Shown: in pieces, positions 9,843 through 20,417 of the stretch
Position numbering within the stretch: the stretch's first letter is position 1
Layout of the letters: the number at the start of each line of letters is the position of its first letter
Assembly (NCBI RefSeq): GCF_041200145.1
Contig: NZ_CP165734.1
Location: 186,001 to 250,000 of the forward strand
Origin: Bradyrhizobium sp. LLZ17
GTDB lineage: Bacteria; Pseudomonadota; Alphaproteobacteria; Rhizobiales; Xanthobacteraceae
Direction of reading: 5' to 3'
DNA length: 64,000 nucleotides
Translations under genes and position numbers: made by a program
Notes under the pieces: model-generated
The model's input: only the letters and a program-made list of their open reading frames with translations
The model's database searches: none
What the model was told of the DNA's origin: nothing

Positions 9843-11064
9843 CTAGCCAGATCGGTATTTCAGCCCGAACACCAGCGCAACGGCCGCAAAGACCGCAATC
9901 GTCGTGGCGAAGACGAGGCTGGCCACGGTCGAACTGATCAGGGTCGAGAGGATACCGATACCGATGACTGGAAGCGCGTTGCCGAGAAAGCAGCAGATGA
10001 AATAGGCCGACACCACTTCGGCACGACGGTCATCCGGTGCGATCTGGTTCACCACCTGCAGGCTGCCGCGATAGCCGAGACCCGCCGCCACACCGCAGGT
10101 CGCGGTCGCCACGATCATGACGCCGAGCGATCCCATGAGCTGTGCGGTCACCAGCAGGGCAAGGCTCGGCAACATCAGGCCGAGCGACCATAGCATCGCG
10201 GCGCGGCTCGACACCGAGCGCGTCAGGGCAATGACGAGGGCAACGGCGGCGGCAAGCTCGAGGAAGATCATGCCCGCGACCGCGTGGCTGGTGACGTGCA
10301 GCTCGCTGGCGAGCACGCTCGGCGCGAGCGCGGCGAAAAAGGCAACGAGGGCCATGGCGCCGAAGCCGGTGACCGCAGGCGCTACGAACCTGGACCGGAT
10401 CGGCGACGGAACGCCGGCGCGCGGCCGCACCGACACTTGTGCGAAGGAGGTGAGGGGACGATTCACCGTCTCGCGAGCGAAGGCAACAAGGATCGCGACG
10501 ACGACCAGCACGGCGAGATAGGCGATGAACGGTATTCGCAGCGGAAGCGCGACATATTCGGCAAGCAGGCCGGCGATCAATGCGCCAAGACCAAGGCCGG
10601 TGAAGTTCGCGATCGTTGCGATCACGGTGGCGCGGGAGCGGTCCCGTTCGGCGATCAGTTCGGCAAGCCAGGCGGTGCCGGTTCCGGCGCCGAGCCCGAT
10701 CGCAAGACCGCTCAGCACCCGGGCGACGTAGAGCGAAGCGATTCCGTGTGCGAACAGGAACACGAGGGCGCCCACGATGGCGATGCCGATGGCAATGACC
10801 GCGGTGCGCCGCCGCCCGACCTGATCGGACATCCGGCCGAATATCAGGAGCGCGGTCAGGTTTCCGACGACGTAGACGGCATAAATCAGCGTCAACGTGA
10901 TCTGGGAGAAGCCCAGCTGTTGCTTGTAGATGACGTAGAGTGGGGTTGCGACCGTGCTGCCGGAACAGCACGCCGATCATGCTGGCGACGGAAACGATGG
11001 TTGCAGTCTTGCCGAACTCCGATGGTGCGGCCGACGGAACCGAATTGTTGCCAACTCTTGCCAT
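9843..11064 (-). CDS. MFS transporter (frameshifted near the N terminus)
   Basis: A major facilitator of about 400 residues. The N-terminal frame (MARVGNNSVPSAAPSEFGKT, then SMIGVLF) is broken at CCGG, 10960-10963. The next frame reads GSTVATPLYVIYKQQLGFSQ and continues through the family motif GRMSDQVGRRR to the end. Deleting one C restores a normal 12-segment protein. GRMSDQVGRRR is the classical loop 2-3 motif. Substrate unknown; it looks like a drug/sugar efflux-type MFS. It is convergent with the DUF892 gene and divergent from the DHA2-type transporter at 11291. Confidence 0.78.
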
Positions 11065-11290
11065 GACTTCGCGACCCTGAAGGGAAGATGTAGAGCCCAA
11101 CACGAAGCAATCTTGTGACGTTCCCATTCGCTGCGTGCGGACGGGGTTTGCATGTCGCGCAGAGCGAGAGACTTCGACGTTTCAGCTGCAGCATGCGATG
11201 CGGCTCTGCAACGAAGCTTCGATCAGAACCGAAGCATGGAACGCAACGGAAGCCTCATGGCAGCGTTCACCCGCGAACATGAGGTGGATC

Positions 11291-12705
11291 ATGCCGGCAG
11301 AATTTTTTCAGATGCAATCCTTTCCGAAAGCGTGGAACGCGCGGAGTACGCAAGCTGCGCCCGCGCTGATGCTAACTGCCATGAGCCTCGGTTATGGCGT
11401 GGTGCAACTCGACGTCACCATCGTCAACACTGCGCTCGATGCGATGGGCAAAACGCTCGGCGGCGGTGTCGCGGAGCTGCAATGGGTGGTCAGCGCCTAC
11501 ACCATCGCGTTTGCCGCCTTCATCCTGACGGCGGGCGCGCTCGGCGACCGCATCGGCGCCAAGCGCGTCTTCATGGCGGGCTTCGCCATCTTCACGGCGG
11601 CATCGCTCGGCTGTGCATTGTCGCCCAATGCCGTCGTGCTGGTCAGCGCGCGGTTGGTCCAGGGCCTGGCCGCGGCGATCCTGGTGCCGAACTCGCTGGC
11701 GCTGCTGAACCATGCCTATGCGGACGACCGTGAGCGCGGCCGCGCCGTCGCGGTCTGGGCCGCCGGCGCGAGTCTGGCGCTGACCGCAGGTCCGTTCGTC
11801 GGCGGCGCCCTGATCACCCTGGTCGGGTGGCGCGCGATCTTTCTGGTCAATCTTCCGATCGGCCTGGTCGGGCTGTGGTTGAGCTGGCGATACGCGAGCG
11901 AGACGACGCGCGCGCCCTCGCGCGAGATCGATCTGCCCGGCCAGCTCGCGGCGATCGGCGCGCTTGGGGCGCTCGCGGGCGCGATCATCGAGGGGGCGCG
12001 CTTGGCTGGCGGCATCCGCTCGTGCTCTCGGGCTTCGTGGCGTCTGCCGTGCTGGCCGTGCTGTTCGTCTGGCGGGAAAGCCGCACGGCCCAGCCGATGC
12101 TGCCCTTATCGCTGTTCGGTCACCGGCTGTTTACCCTCACCAGCATCGTCGGACTTCTGGTCAACGTCGCGATCTACGGCCTGATCTTCGTGCTCAGCCT
12201 GTACTTCCAGAGGATCAACGGCCTGTCGGCATGGTGGACCGGGCTCGCCTTCGTGCCGATGATGGGCGCGGTGCTGCCGATCAACCTGCTGGCGCCGCGC
12301 CTGGCCGAGCGTATCGGGGCGTGCCCGACCATCGTGGTCGGCGCCTGCGTGTCGGCGCTCGGTTGCCTCGGCTTGCTCTGGATCGGGGCCGGAACCAGCT
12401 ATTGGACGATCTGCGCGCAGATGATCGCGATCAGCGGCGGACTGGGTTTGCTGGTGCCGCCCTTGACCTCGACTTTGCTCGGCAGCGTCGAGAAGGCGCG
12501 CTCGGGCATCGCCGCCGGCGTATTGAACGCGACGCGCCAAACCGGCAGCGTGCTCGGCGTTGCGCTGTTCGGATCTCTGATCGGGAGCCAAGGCGCGTTC
12601 ATGCAGGGCCTGCATCTCTCGCTGGCGATTTCGGCCGCCGTGCTGCTGCTGGCCGCTGCGGTGATCGGGTTCGGTGCGCGAACCGGAGATGAACACGAAG
12701 GTTGA
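11291..12705 (+). CDS. DHA2-type (EmrB/QacA-like) MFS efflux transporter (frameshifted)
   Basis: About 471 residues with roughly 14 membrane segments, in the drug:proton antiporter-2 group. Family motifs include QLDVTIVNTAL (motif D1), GALGDRIGAKRVF (motif A) and the motif C-like GPFVGGALI. The frame breaks at TTGG (12002-12005): IIEGARL should continue as GWRHPLVLSGF, which needs one extra G. The rest is intact to GARTGDEHEG. The start at MPAEFF is supported by GAGGTG four bases upstream; the longer frame is an open leader without family similarity. Likely exports drugs or other hydrophobic compounds. Confidence 0.8.
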
Positions 12706-12818
12706 GCAATATGAATAACGTCACAAATGCTCTGTTCACCATACCCAGAACCGCCGCATAGCTGGTTACCGACTGTCCACCTCTGCCGGTTTTAGTGCGG
12801 GTGGAACAGGGGCCGGCA

Positions 12819-15219
12819 ATGTATCAAGTTCTCTACTGTCTCACCGATCAGCATGACTGGCGCCTGGTCGTGCTCGGAGGCGCAGTGTGCCTGCTGGCCA
12901 GCGCGGCGGCAATCAGCCTGTTTCACAGGGCGCGTGCGACGCAGGGACCGGGGCGGCTGGTCTGGATCTCCTTGGATGCCGTCGTCAGCGGCTGCGGCAT
13001 CTGGGCGACGCACTTCATCGCGATGCTCGCCTATGGGCCGGGCAACTCTGGTGCCTACAACATTCCTGTGACCGTCCTCTCTTTGATCTTCGCGATCTCC
13101 GTCACCTTCGTGGGACTGAGCATCGCAGTGTCGTCCTTGCGGGCGTCATGGGTGCTGCTCGGCGGTGCCATTGTAGGCGGCGGCGTCGCTGCGATGCATT
13201 ACACCGGCATGGCGGCGCTGGAGATTTCGGCACGCGTGAACTGGGTCGAAGGCACAGTCATCGCTTCGGTGCTGTTTGGCGTTGTCTTTGGGGCGCTCGC
13301 TCTATTCGTCGCTGCGCGACGCGATGACCGCGTCCATGCACTTACCGCGACTGGCCTTCTGACGATCGCCATCGTCACGCATCATTTCACCGCGATGGGC
13401 GCCGTGCTGCTGACTCCGGACCCGTCGCTCGCAATTAGCGGGCGGTCGATCCCGCCGGCCTCGATGTCGTTTCTGACCGCCAGCGCCGCAGTCGCGATCA
13501 TTGCGATCGCGCTGGTTGCGGCGCTGCTCGACCGCCGGGCCAAGGGTGAATTGGGACGCCAGCAGATCGTGCTCGACACCGCGCTACAGAACATGTCGCA
13601 GGGGCTGTGCATGTTCGATGCGGAAGGCAAGATCATCCTGTTCAATGAGCGCTATGCGTCGATGTTCCGCCGCTCGCAGATGCAGCTCACTGGCCGCCCG
13701 CTCGTGGACGTGTTGAGGGAGGAGCAGGCGAACGGTCAGTGGACAGGTGATCCCGATCAGTTCTTCGCGCGGCTCGTGGCGGACGCGCGCGATGGACGCA
13801 CCACGACCGACGTCGTGGAGCGGTTCGGCTGCTCGATCCGCGTCGTCAACCAGCCGATGCAGGGCGGCGGTTGGGTCGCAACCTTCGAGGACATCACCGA
13901 GTGGCTGGAGGCGCAGGCGAAGATCTCGCACATGGCTCGCCATGACGCGCTGACCAATCTGCCGAATCGCGTGCTGTTTCACGAGGAGCTCGAGCAGGGA
14001 CTGCGCCGGGCGGGTTCGAACGACCAGCTCGCGGTGCTCTGCCTCGATCTCGATCGTTTCAAGGACATCAACGACTCCCTCGGACATCCGATGGGCGATG
14101 CACTGCTGAAGGAAGTCGGCGCCAGGCTGACGGCCACCGTCGGAGAGCACGACACCGTGGCGCGGCTCGGCGGTGACGAGTTCGCCGTGGTCCAGATCGG
14201 CCGCTCTGGAGGAAGCTGCCGCGGGAGCTCTTGCTGGCCGACTTGTTGAAGCGATCTCCGCCCCCTACGAGATCGACGACCATCACATCGTGATCGGCGT
14301 CTCGATCGGCATTTCACTGTCGCCGCAGGATGCCAGCAATCCGGACGAACTGTTGAAGAACGCCGACCTCGCGCTGTACCGCGCTAAGGCGGACGGCCGC
14401 GGTACCTATCGGTTCTTCGAGACCGGCATGGATGCGCGGGCGCAGGCGCGACGCCTGTTGGAAATGGATATGCGCGCGGCGCTGCGGTGCGACGAGTTCC
14501 AAGTCTACTATCAACCGATCCGCGATGTCGCGAGCGATCGCGTTGTCGTTTTCGAGGCGCTATTGCGCTGGAATCATCCGCAACGCGGGCTGATCTCGCC
14601 CATCAATTTCATTCCGCTGGCGGAGGAGACCGGCCTTATCGTTCAGCTTGGCGAATTCGTGCTGCGCAACGCCTGCGCGGATGCGGCAACCTGGCCGGAC
14701 GATGTCGATGTCGCCGTCAACCTGTCGCCGGTTCAGTTCAAGAGTCCGAACCTGATCGCAATCGTGACCGAGGCATTGGAGGGATCGGGCCTCGCGGCGC
14801 GCCGTCTCGAGCTCGAGATCACGGAATCCGTATTGCTTCAGAACAGCGAGGCGACGCTGACCACCCTGCATGAGCTGCGCGGTATGGGCGTGCGGATCTC
14901 GCTCGACGATTTCGGGACAGGCTATTCGTCGCTGAGCTATCTGCGCAGCTTCCCGTTCGATAAGATCAAGATCGACCGCTCGTTCGTATCCGAGCTTGCG
15001 ACCCGTCAGGATTCCATGGCGATCATCCGCGCCGTAACCGGTCTCGGCCGAAGCCTCGGCATCGTCACGACGGCGGAGGGTGTTGAGACCGACGCGCAGC
15101 TCGAACTTCTGCGGCGGGAAGGCTGCACCCAGGTCCAAGGCTTTCTGTTCAGCATGCCACGGCCAGCTTCCGAAGTGGTGTTTATGCTGGAACGCCCGCG
15201 ACTGCGCGCTTTGGCCTAG
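12819..15219 (+). CDS. MHYT-PAS-GGDEF-EAL membrane signalling protein (frameshifted)
   Basis: About 799 residues after repair. The N-terminal MHYT sensor domain has seven membrane segments with three motif copies (ATHFIAM, MHYTGM, THHFTAM), thought to bind metal. A PAS domain follows ([15 protein letters not shown]), then GGDEF with an intact RLGGDEF signature, then EAL ([26 protein letters not shown]). Both active sites look complete, so either c-di-GMP synthesis or breakdown is possible. The frame breaks near 14203-14208, between GGDEF and EAL; one extra base explains it. AGGGG lies eight bases before the chosen ATG. It could link c-di-GMP to motility, but no flagellar gene is adjacent. Confidence 0.85.
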
Positions 15220-15225
15220 GACGAT

Positions 15226-15723
15226 CTAGCCCCGCCGCAGCGCGAAATGCGCGCCGCAGAATGCCATCACCGCACCAAGGCAGAGCGCGGCAAGGCCGGC
15301 GAGCACGCCGGAAATGGTCGGGATCGGGCTTGGCGCCGAGGCCGCTTGTCCTGCGCCTGCGAGCAGGAGCACGCCGACCGCGATCAGGAACTGCCGCATT
15401 CGCTGCGGAATCTGCCCGGAGACGGCGCTCTGCATCAATGTCGCCGTGAAGTAGCCGCCGGTGAAGCCGACCGTTGCGATCAGCCACCAGGCGATCGCCG
15501 CGCCGGTCGGCATGAGCTCGTGTGTATCGGATCGCCACAGACCGCCGAGGTCGAGCCCATAGCGCGCGCCCAGCATGTGCACCGCGAGCGCGAGCAGCAC
15601 GCCGGCGATGACGGCGGCGCCGAGAATCAGGCGGCGCGGAAAAAGGTCGTCTCGGCCATCCCTCGCTTGTAGGATGGGCGAGGGCGATTGCGCAAGCCGA
15701 TCGAGAACGGGATTGGCGCGCAC
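15226..15723 (-). CDS. Hypothetical four-segment membrane protein
   Basis: About 165 residues. I do not recognise a family. Four hydrophobic segments are visible (LILGAAVIAGVLLALAV; AIAWWLIATVGFTGGYFTA; FLIAVGVLLLAGAG; ISGVLAGLAALCLGAVMAF). A GTG start at 15723 avoids overlap with the divergent gene at 15731. A GTG at 15774 would add 17 residues but overlap that gene by 44 bp. It ends seven bases from the convergent GGDEF-EAL gene. Confidence 0.6.
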   Translation of the reverse strand: MRANPVLDRLAQSPSPILQARDGRDDLFPRRLILGAAVIAGVLLALAVHMLGARYGLDLGGLWRSDTHELMPTGAAIAWWLIATVGFTGGYFTATLMQSAVSGQIPQRMRQFLIAVGVLLLAGAGQAASAPSPIPTISGVLAGLAALCLGAVMAFCGAHFALRRG

Positions 15724-15730
15724 GGGATCG

Positions 15731-16327
15731 ATGATCGAAATGCAGGATTCGGAACCTGAGGCCGCTCCAGCCACCAGCTACGCCTATAAGGCGTCGCTGA
15801 TCGGCTCGGCGCATCGCTTCGAGTTGACCGATGAGGGCCTGTCCTGGCATATCGCCGGCCGTTCGGGCGTGTGGCGCTACGACGAGATCAGCGCGATCCG
15901 GCTGTCGTTCCGCCCCGTCTCGATGCAGCAGCACCGGTTTCGCGCCGATGTCAGCCATGCGGGCGGTGGCCGCATCGCGATCCTGTCGACGAGCTGGCAG
16001 ACAGCGGCGCTGATGGCGCCGCAGGACCGCGGATTTCGCGATTTCCTTGTCGAGCTGCACGCGCGGATGGCGAAGGCCGGCAGCCGCGCCGAGTTGACCG
16101 CGGGCCTTGGCCGCAAAACCTATGCGGCCGTGCTCGCATTCCTGGCGGTGCTGGCGGTGGCGATGACGGGGCTGTTGATCCGCGCACTGATGATCGGCGA
16201 GTTCGCCGGCGTGCTGTTCATCATCGGATTTGCCGCCCTGTTTGCCTGGCAGGTCGGCGGCTTCGTGCGGCGCAACCGGCCGCAGAGCTACAGCTTCGAG
16301 CGCGTGCCGAGGTCCTTGTTGCCTTAG
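15731..16327 (+). CDS. Hypothetical protein, soluble N-terminal domain plus two C-terminal membrane segments
   Basis: A 198-residue protein. Residues 1-130 look like a small beta-rich domain (KASLIGSAHRFELTDEGLSW, RYDEISAIRLSF), reminiscent of PH-like domains attached to bacterial membrane proteins. Two membrane segments follow (VLAFLAVLAVAMTGLLI and GVLFIIGFAALFAWQVGGF) and a short basic tail. No named family was recognised. A second ATG at 15740 is an alternative start. It is head-to-head with the membrane protein at 15226-15723, leaving almost no promoter space. Confidence 0.6.
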   Translation: MIEMQDSEPEAAPATSYAYKASLIGSAHRFELTDEGLSWHIAGRSGVWRYDEISAIRLSFRPVSMQQHRFRADVSHAGGGRIAILSTSWQTAALMAPQDRGFRDFLVELHARMAKAGSRAELTAGLGRKTYAAVLAFLAVLAVAMTGLLIRALMIGEFAGVLFIIGFAALFAWQVGGFVRRNRPQSYSFERVPRSLLP

Positions 16328-16371
16328 GTGCAATCGGTCGCAATCAAACGTGACTTCGCGCGCCTGCGCGG

Positions 16372-16989
16372 ATGTCGCATCGTGCTGCCATGTCCCTCCT
16401 CGATCGCAGTACTCGCCTGCCTACGGCGGATGAGATAACCAGGATCAACCGGACGCATTTGATTGACACGCCGCTCCGGCCGGCCGACCTGTTGTTCTTG
16501 TTCGGCACCCGCGAGGACGTTGCGCTGCGCGTCGACACCGCGGTGGGGCTGTGGCGCGCGGGCTATTTCCGCTGGTCGATTGTCAGTGGCGGCGTGACGC
16601 CGGGCTCGGAGCAATCCGAATGCACCATCATCAAGGCGGCGATGGTTGCCGCAGGTGTTCCCGCGGACCGCATTCTCGAGGAACATCGCGCGATGAACAC
16701 CGGCGAGAACGTGATCTTCTCGCTGCCAATCATCGATGCCGCGCTGGGATTGCAAAATGTCCGCAGCGTGATCTGCCTCGGCAACACCTGGACCGCGCGA
16801 CGTTATCCGATGACGCTGCATCGGCACTGGCCGGAGGTCGAGAAGATGCTGCTCACCGTCGACAGCTTCGCGACACCGCGCGAGCGCTGGCACACGGACG
16901 CCGAATTTCGTCGGCGAATCCTGCACGAATGGGACAAGATCGAGTCGTACAAGGCGAGGGGCTTTATCGCGGAGTGGCCGGGGCGCTGA
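16372..16989 (+). CDS. DUF218 (YdcF/SanA-like) protein
   Basis: A 205-residue DUF218-domain protein. Typical elements are DLLFLFGT near the N terminus, the GLWRAGYFRWSIVSGG segment, ENVIFSL and the GNTWTARR motif. Most DUF218 proteins have an N-terminal membrane anchor, but this one has none visible, so it resembles cytoplasmic YdcF, which binds S-adenosylmethionine. Function is not established. An ATG at 16390 is an equally good start, since neither has a clear Shine-Dalgarno site. It is convergent with the MocR gene (ends 17004). Confidence 0.75.
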   Translation: MSHRAAMSLLDRSTRLPTADEITRINRTHLIDTPLRPADLLFLFGTREDVALRVDTAVGLWRAGYFRWSIVSGGVTPGSEQSECTIIKAAMVAAGVPADRILEEHRAMNTGENVIFSLPIIDAALGLQNVRSVICLGNTWTARRYPMTLHRHWPEVEKMLLTVDSFATPRERWHTDAEFRRRILHEWDKIESYKARGFIAEWPGR

Positions 16990-17003
16990 TCGACACACGC
17001 TTG

Positions 17004-18347
17004 CTACTCCGTCGAATCGAAATCCTCTTCCTTGGTGCCGAGCAGCGACACGATCGTGCGCAGGCCGGAATCAAACTGCTCGAGCGAGGGCGGGGCGAGC
17101 GCGAGGCGGACCGCGTTCGGCGCATGACCATGCGCGATTGCAAAAGTGGAGGACGGCGTCAGCGCGATGCCGCGACGGGCTGCGGCGGCAACAAAAGTCT
17201 GCGAGCGCCAATGCGTCGGCAGCGTCAGCCAGAGATGATAGGAGCGCGGATCGGCCGAGAGCTGGTAGCCGGCGAGCAGCCTTGCCGCAGTCTGCTGGCG
17301 CCGCGCGGCATCGATGCGTTTCAGCCGCGTCAGTTCGGCGACGGTGCCGTCAGCCATCAGTCGCTGCCCGGACGCGATCGCGTGGCCCGAGGCGATCCAG
17401 CCGCCGGTCCGCACTGCGCTCATCACGCTCTCGCGCAGACGCGGTGGCGCGACCAGGATGCCGAGCGCAATGCCCGGCGCGACCTTCTTGGACAGGCTGT
17501 CGATCACGATGCACCGATCAGGCCCGAGCGCGGCCAGCGGGGTGTCGTCGGCGAGGAAACCGTAGACGGCGTCTTCGATGATGGTGAGATCGAGCTTTTC
17601 GGCGACACGCATGATGTCGGCGCGTCGTGTCGCGTTCATGGTGACGCCGAGCGGGTTCTGGATGATGGGCTGGAGATACAGCGCCGACAGATGCGACTCG
17701 CGATGCGCCTTCTGGATCGCGTCGGGCCGCACGCCGTACTCGTCCATCGGGATTGGAACGAGCGTCACGCCGAGCCGCGCGGCGATGCTCTTGATGTAGG
17801 GGTAGGTCAGCGCCTCCACGCCGCAGCGGCCGCCGGTGGGAACGAGGGCGACGAGCGCGGCCGCAAGCGATTGCTTGCCATTGGCGGTGAAGACGATCTG
17901 CTCGGCCTGCGGTATGAAATCCTTGCGCGCGAGATAGGCGGCGGCGGCATTGCGCGCGCTCTTGGTGCCGGTGCTGGTCGAAACGCGCAACGCGGATTCG
18001 AGCGCGTCGACGCGCTCGAGCCCGGCGAGGCTCTTGGCGATCATCGCCCATTGCTGTGGCAGCAGCGGGTAATTGACCTCGAAATTGATGCGCGCATCGC
18101 GCGGCTCGCTCACGGCTTCGACTTCGCGCCTGATGTCGCCTGAGATGAAGGTGCCGCGGCCGACCTCGCCGACCACGAGGCCGCGGCGGAGCAACTCCGT
18201 ATAGACCCGGCTCGCGGTCGAGACCGCAATGCCACGATCATAGGCAAAATTACGCTGCGGCGGCAGCCGGTCGCCGGCCCTTAAGGTACCGTTAGAGATA
18301 TCCGAGGCAATGGCATCGGCAAGCTTCACGTACTCGAACTTGGACAT
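17004..18347 (-). CDS. MocR-type regulator: GntR helix-turn-helix fused to PLP aminotransferase domain
   Basis: 447 residues. An N-terminal GntR winged helix (ASDISNGTLRAGDRLPPQRNFA, then VSTASRVYTELLRRGLVVGEVGRGTF) is joined to a class I aminotransferase fold. The PLP Lys lies in DSLSKKVAPGIALGI. EDAVYGFL and NPLGVTMN are the cofactor-pocket segments. This MocR/PdxR architecture uses PLP or an aminated ligand as effector. It is divergent from the DUF1127 gene across 185 bp. The target genes are not evident. Confidence 0.92.
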   Translation of the reverse strand: MSKFEYVKLADAIASDISNGTLRAGDRLPPQRNFAYDRGIAVSTASRVYTELLRRGLVVGEVGRGTFISGDIRREVEAVSEPRDARINFEVNYPLLPQQWAMIAKSLAGLERVDALESALRVSTSTGTKSARNAAAAYLARKDFIPQAEQIVFTANGKQSLAAALVALVPTGGRCGVEALTYPYIKSIAARLGVTLVPIPMDEYGVRPDAIQKAHRESHLSALYLQPIIQNPLGVTMNATRRADIMRVAEKLDLTIIEDAVYGFLADDTPLAALGPDRCIVIDSLSKKVAPGIALGILVAPPRLRESVMSAVRTGGWIASGHAIASGQRLMADGTVAELTRLKRIDAARRQQTAARLLAGYQLSADPRSYHLWLTLPTHWRSQTFVAAAARRGIALTPSSTFAIAHGHAPNAVRLALAPPSLEQFDSGLRTIVSLLGTKEEDFDSTE

Positions 18348-18532
18348 TATTGCACCGAGAGCAATGTTTCACTTGCTCCGAGTAGTGTACTGGAGCATTT
18401 AAGTTCCATCAAGGTCCGCGATTGAGCCGAGGGGAGCGAGAGCAATCCGACGGCAAATGAGGTGCAGGCGCTCACAGCGCGTGCGCCAACGGCATTCCCT
18501 TCGCCGCGTGGACAGAAGGCCGGAGAAGAACA

Positions 18533-18769
18533 ATGACCACGATCTCGCAAACTTCGGGGCGGAGTTTACGCCCATCCTCGTCGGGCGGATTTTTTCGCAC
18601 CTTCGCCAACGTCGCCTATGCGCTGTTCGACCGCCTCGATCAGCGCTCGGCGATCAAGACGCTGAACGAGCTCGACGACCGCGCCTTGCGCGACATCGGG
18701 ATCACGCGCAGCCAGATCGAGGACGCGGTCTACGGGCAGTTCAAAGCCGAACTGACGCGGTATCTGTAA
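18533..18769 (+). CDS. DUF1127 small protein
   Basis: 78 residues, ending in the DUF1127 signature (ELDDRALRDIGITRSQIEDAV). Proteins of this family are small, Arg-rich, common in alphaproteobacteria and often abundant; some bind RNA and affect phosphate or carbon metabolism. The N-terminal region is Ser/Gly-rich and variable. The promoter should lie in the 185-bp space shared with the MocR gene. Confidence 0.85.
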   Translation: MTTISQTSGRSLRPSSSGGFFRTFANVAYALFDRLDQRSAIKTLNELDDRALRDIGITRSQIEDAVYGQFKAELTRYL

Positions 18770-18838
18770 GCGACTTCCACGCGCATCGCGCCTGACAGGT
18801 CCAGGCACGATGACCTCTCAACAGATGTGCGGGCAGGA

Positions 18839-19300
18839 TCAGGCCAGCGCGGCCTGGCCCCACATGCTGCCATAAGCTCGATCGTCCTCGGACTGGTCGG
18901 GCTGGCGAGGTCTCGCTGGAGCCCCACGCTGGCGCCGATGGCGGGCATCGCGCCGCTGCATGCGTCCAACGAGGCTGCCGGCGAGGGAGACAATCCGCTC
19001 CGACGCCTGCCTGACGACGAAGAGGATCGTCGTGATGCGACTGAGCACGCCGACCAGGAACAGCACCGAGAAAATATCGATATAGGCGAGGAAATCGCCG
19101 ACCAGCATCAGCTCCGGTGGAATCGGAATGCTGTGATAGTAGGCGGCGATAAGGATGACGACGGGGATGAAGGCAATGACCTTCCGCACCGTCACCCTGT
19201 CCAGCAGCGCGGCGAGTTGCACGACCAGCACCTCCCATAGCGCATCGCCGATCGCAAGCGGGACCTCGTAGGTCCATCTCCGCCACCAGTGCTTCACCAC
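18839..19300 (-). CDS. Hypothetical membrane protein
   Basis: 153 residues. Two or three hydrophobic segments are visible (VIAFIPVVILIAAYYHSI; LAYIDIFSVLFLVGVLSRI), with a very basic C-terminal tail. No family recognised. The chosen start MVKHWWRRW lies 12 bp after the stop of the universal stress protein gene on the same strand, so the two are probably co-transcribed. The Arg/Gln-rich tail could be a continuation past a sequencing indel. Confidence 0.6.
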   Translation of the reverse strand: MVKHWWRRWTYEVPLAIGDALWEVLVVQLAALLDRVTVRKVIAFIPVVILIAAYYHSIPIPPELMLVGDFLAYIDIFSVLFLVGVLSRITTILFVVRQASERIVSLAGSLVGRMQRRDARHRRQRGAPARPRQPDQSEDDRAYGSMWGQAALA

Positions 19301-19312
19301 ATTGCTCCGAGC

Positions 19313-19738
19313 TCAGTGCCTGACCACCAGCACCGAGCACTTCGCGTAGCGCACCACATGCCCTGCGTTGGAGCCGAGGAAATAGGTGCGCATCGCCGGC
19401 CGGTGCGAGGTCATCACGATCAGATCGGCCTTCATGTGAACGGCCTCCTCGAGGATCTCGTGATAGATGCCGCCCTGGCGGACCACGCTGGAAATCCGCG
19501 CGGCGTCGATGCCGGATTCACGTGCGACGATGGCGAGCGCCTCTTCCGAGGTCTGGCGCTGCTGCTCGTCGAAATCCGCAGGCACGTATTCGGCCAGCAT
19601 CACCGGCGTCATCGGCAGTACATTGAGCAGGCGGACCGTGCCGCTCCAGGTCTCCGACAGCGTTGCCGCGGTCGCGATCGCCGGTTTGGCGAGATCAGTG
19701 TCGGCGAGGTCGATGGGCACGAGGATGGACTTGAACAT
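19313..19738 (-). CDS. Universal stress protein (UspA family)
   Basis: 141 residues from MFKSILVPIDLAD, the normal start for the family; the longer frame adds seven non-conserved residues. The ATP-binding glycine loop is visible as GSNAGHVVRYAKCSVLVV, preceded by DLIVMTSH. Such proteins act in the cytoplasm in stress survival. The gene follows the sixA-like phosphatase by 47 bp and precedes the membrane protein at 18839 on the same strand. Confidence 0.9.
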   Translation of the reverse strand: MFKSILVPIDLADTDLAKPAIATAATLSETWSGTVRLLNVLPMTPVMLAEYVPADFDEQQRQTSEEALAIVARESGIDAARISSVVRQGGIYHEILEEAVHMKADLIVMTSHRPAMRTYFLGSNAGHVVRYAKCSVLVVRH

Positions 19739-19785
19739 CTGCGCCTCCAAATCTTCCAATCAGGTCTTGCCGGCACGTCGCGCGA

Positions 19786-20322
19786 TCATCCCAGTCGAAG
19801 CAGCTTGGGGCTGACGAACAGTACCAGTTTGCCGCGGCGGTAGGCCACGTCACCCCAATCCTTCACGTCAAAGTCGAAGATCGCAAGCCCCGCCGTGGGC
19901 AGGTTGTCGGCGAGCGCCTTCGCGCCGGCCGGATCGCCGCTGCCGATCAGCATCAGCGCCGCCTCATGCATGCCGGGATTGTGGCCAACCAGCAGCAATT
20001 GCCGGGGATTGGCCGGGATGGTTGCAGTGCGAATGGCTTCCAGGATCTGCGCGGGGTCGGCCCCGTAGAGTTCCGGCACGATCTCGACCTGCGGCGCGGC
20101 GACGCGGTCCTTCATCGCCTCCCAGGCGATGTCCCAGGTCTGCCGGGCGCGGACGGCGTGCGACACCAGCACGGTTTCGGGGACCGGTGGATGACCGGCG
20201 ATCCAGTCGCCGATCTCTGCGGCATCCCTCTGGCCACGCTCGTCGAGCCGCCGGTCCTGGTCGCGGCCGCTTGGCGCGTCAGTCTCGGTCTTGGCGTGAC
20301 GCAGCAGCATCAAACGGCGCAT
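19786..20322 (-). CDS. SixA-like histidine phosphatase
   Basis: 178 residues of the histidine phosphatase (phosphoglycerate mutase-like) superfamily. The catalytic RHG-type motif is LLRHAKTE at the N terminus, and the second catalytic His is in LLVGHNPGMHE. RLDERGQRDAAEIGDWI is typical of SixA, a phosphohistidine phosphatase acting on phosphotransfer proteins. The specific target here is unknown. It is divergent from the FAD oxidoreductase gene. Confidence 0.88.
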   Translation of the reverse strand: MRRLMLLRHAKTETDAPSGRDQDRRLDERGQRDAAEIGDWIAGHPPVPETVLVSHAVRARQTWDIAWEAMKDRVAAPQVEIVPELYGADPAQILEAIRTATIPANPRQLLLVGHNPGMHEAALMLIGSGDPAGAKALADNLPTAGLAIFDFDVKDWGDVAYRRGKLVLFVSPKLLRLG

Positions 20323-20417
20323 GGCATTCTCGAATCGTTACGCGTCCAGAATAATCTACAGGTCCCGGTTGAGGGCAAGGTGACAAGGGCCTGCACGGTC
20401 CTCTAAGAAGAAACGAT

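Noticed and set aside
16551..18143. 530-codon plus-strand frame over the DUF218 and MocR genes
   Set aside because: The part over the DUF218 gene is an alternate-frame shadow and the rest is antisense to a clear MocR protein.
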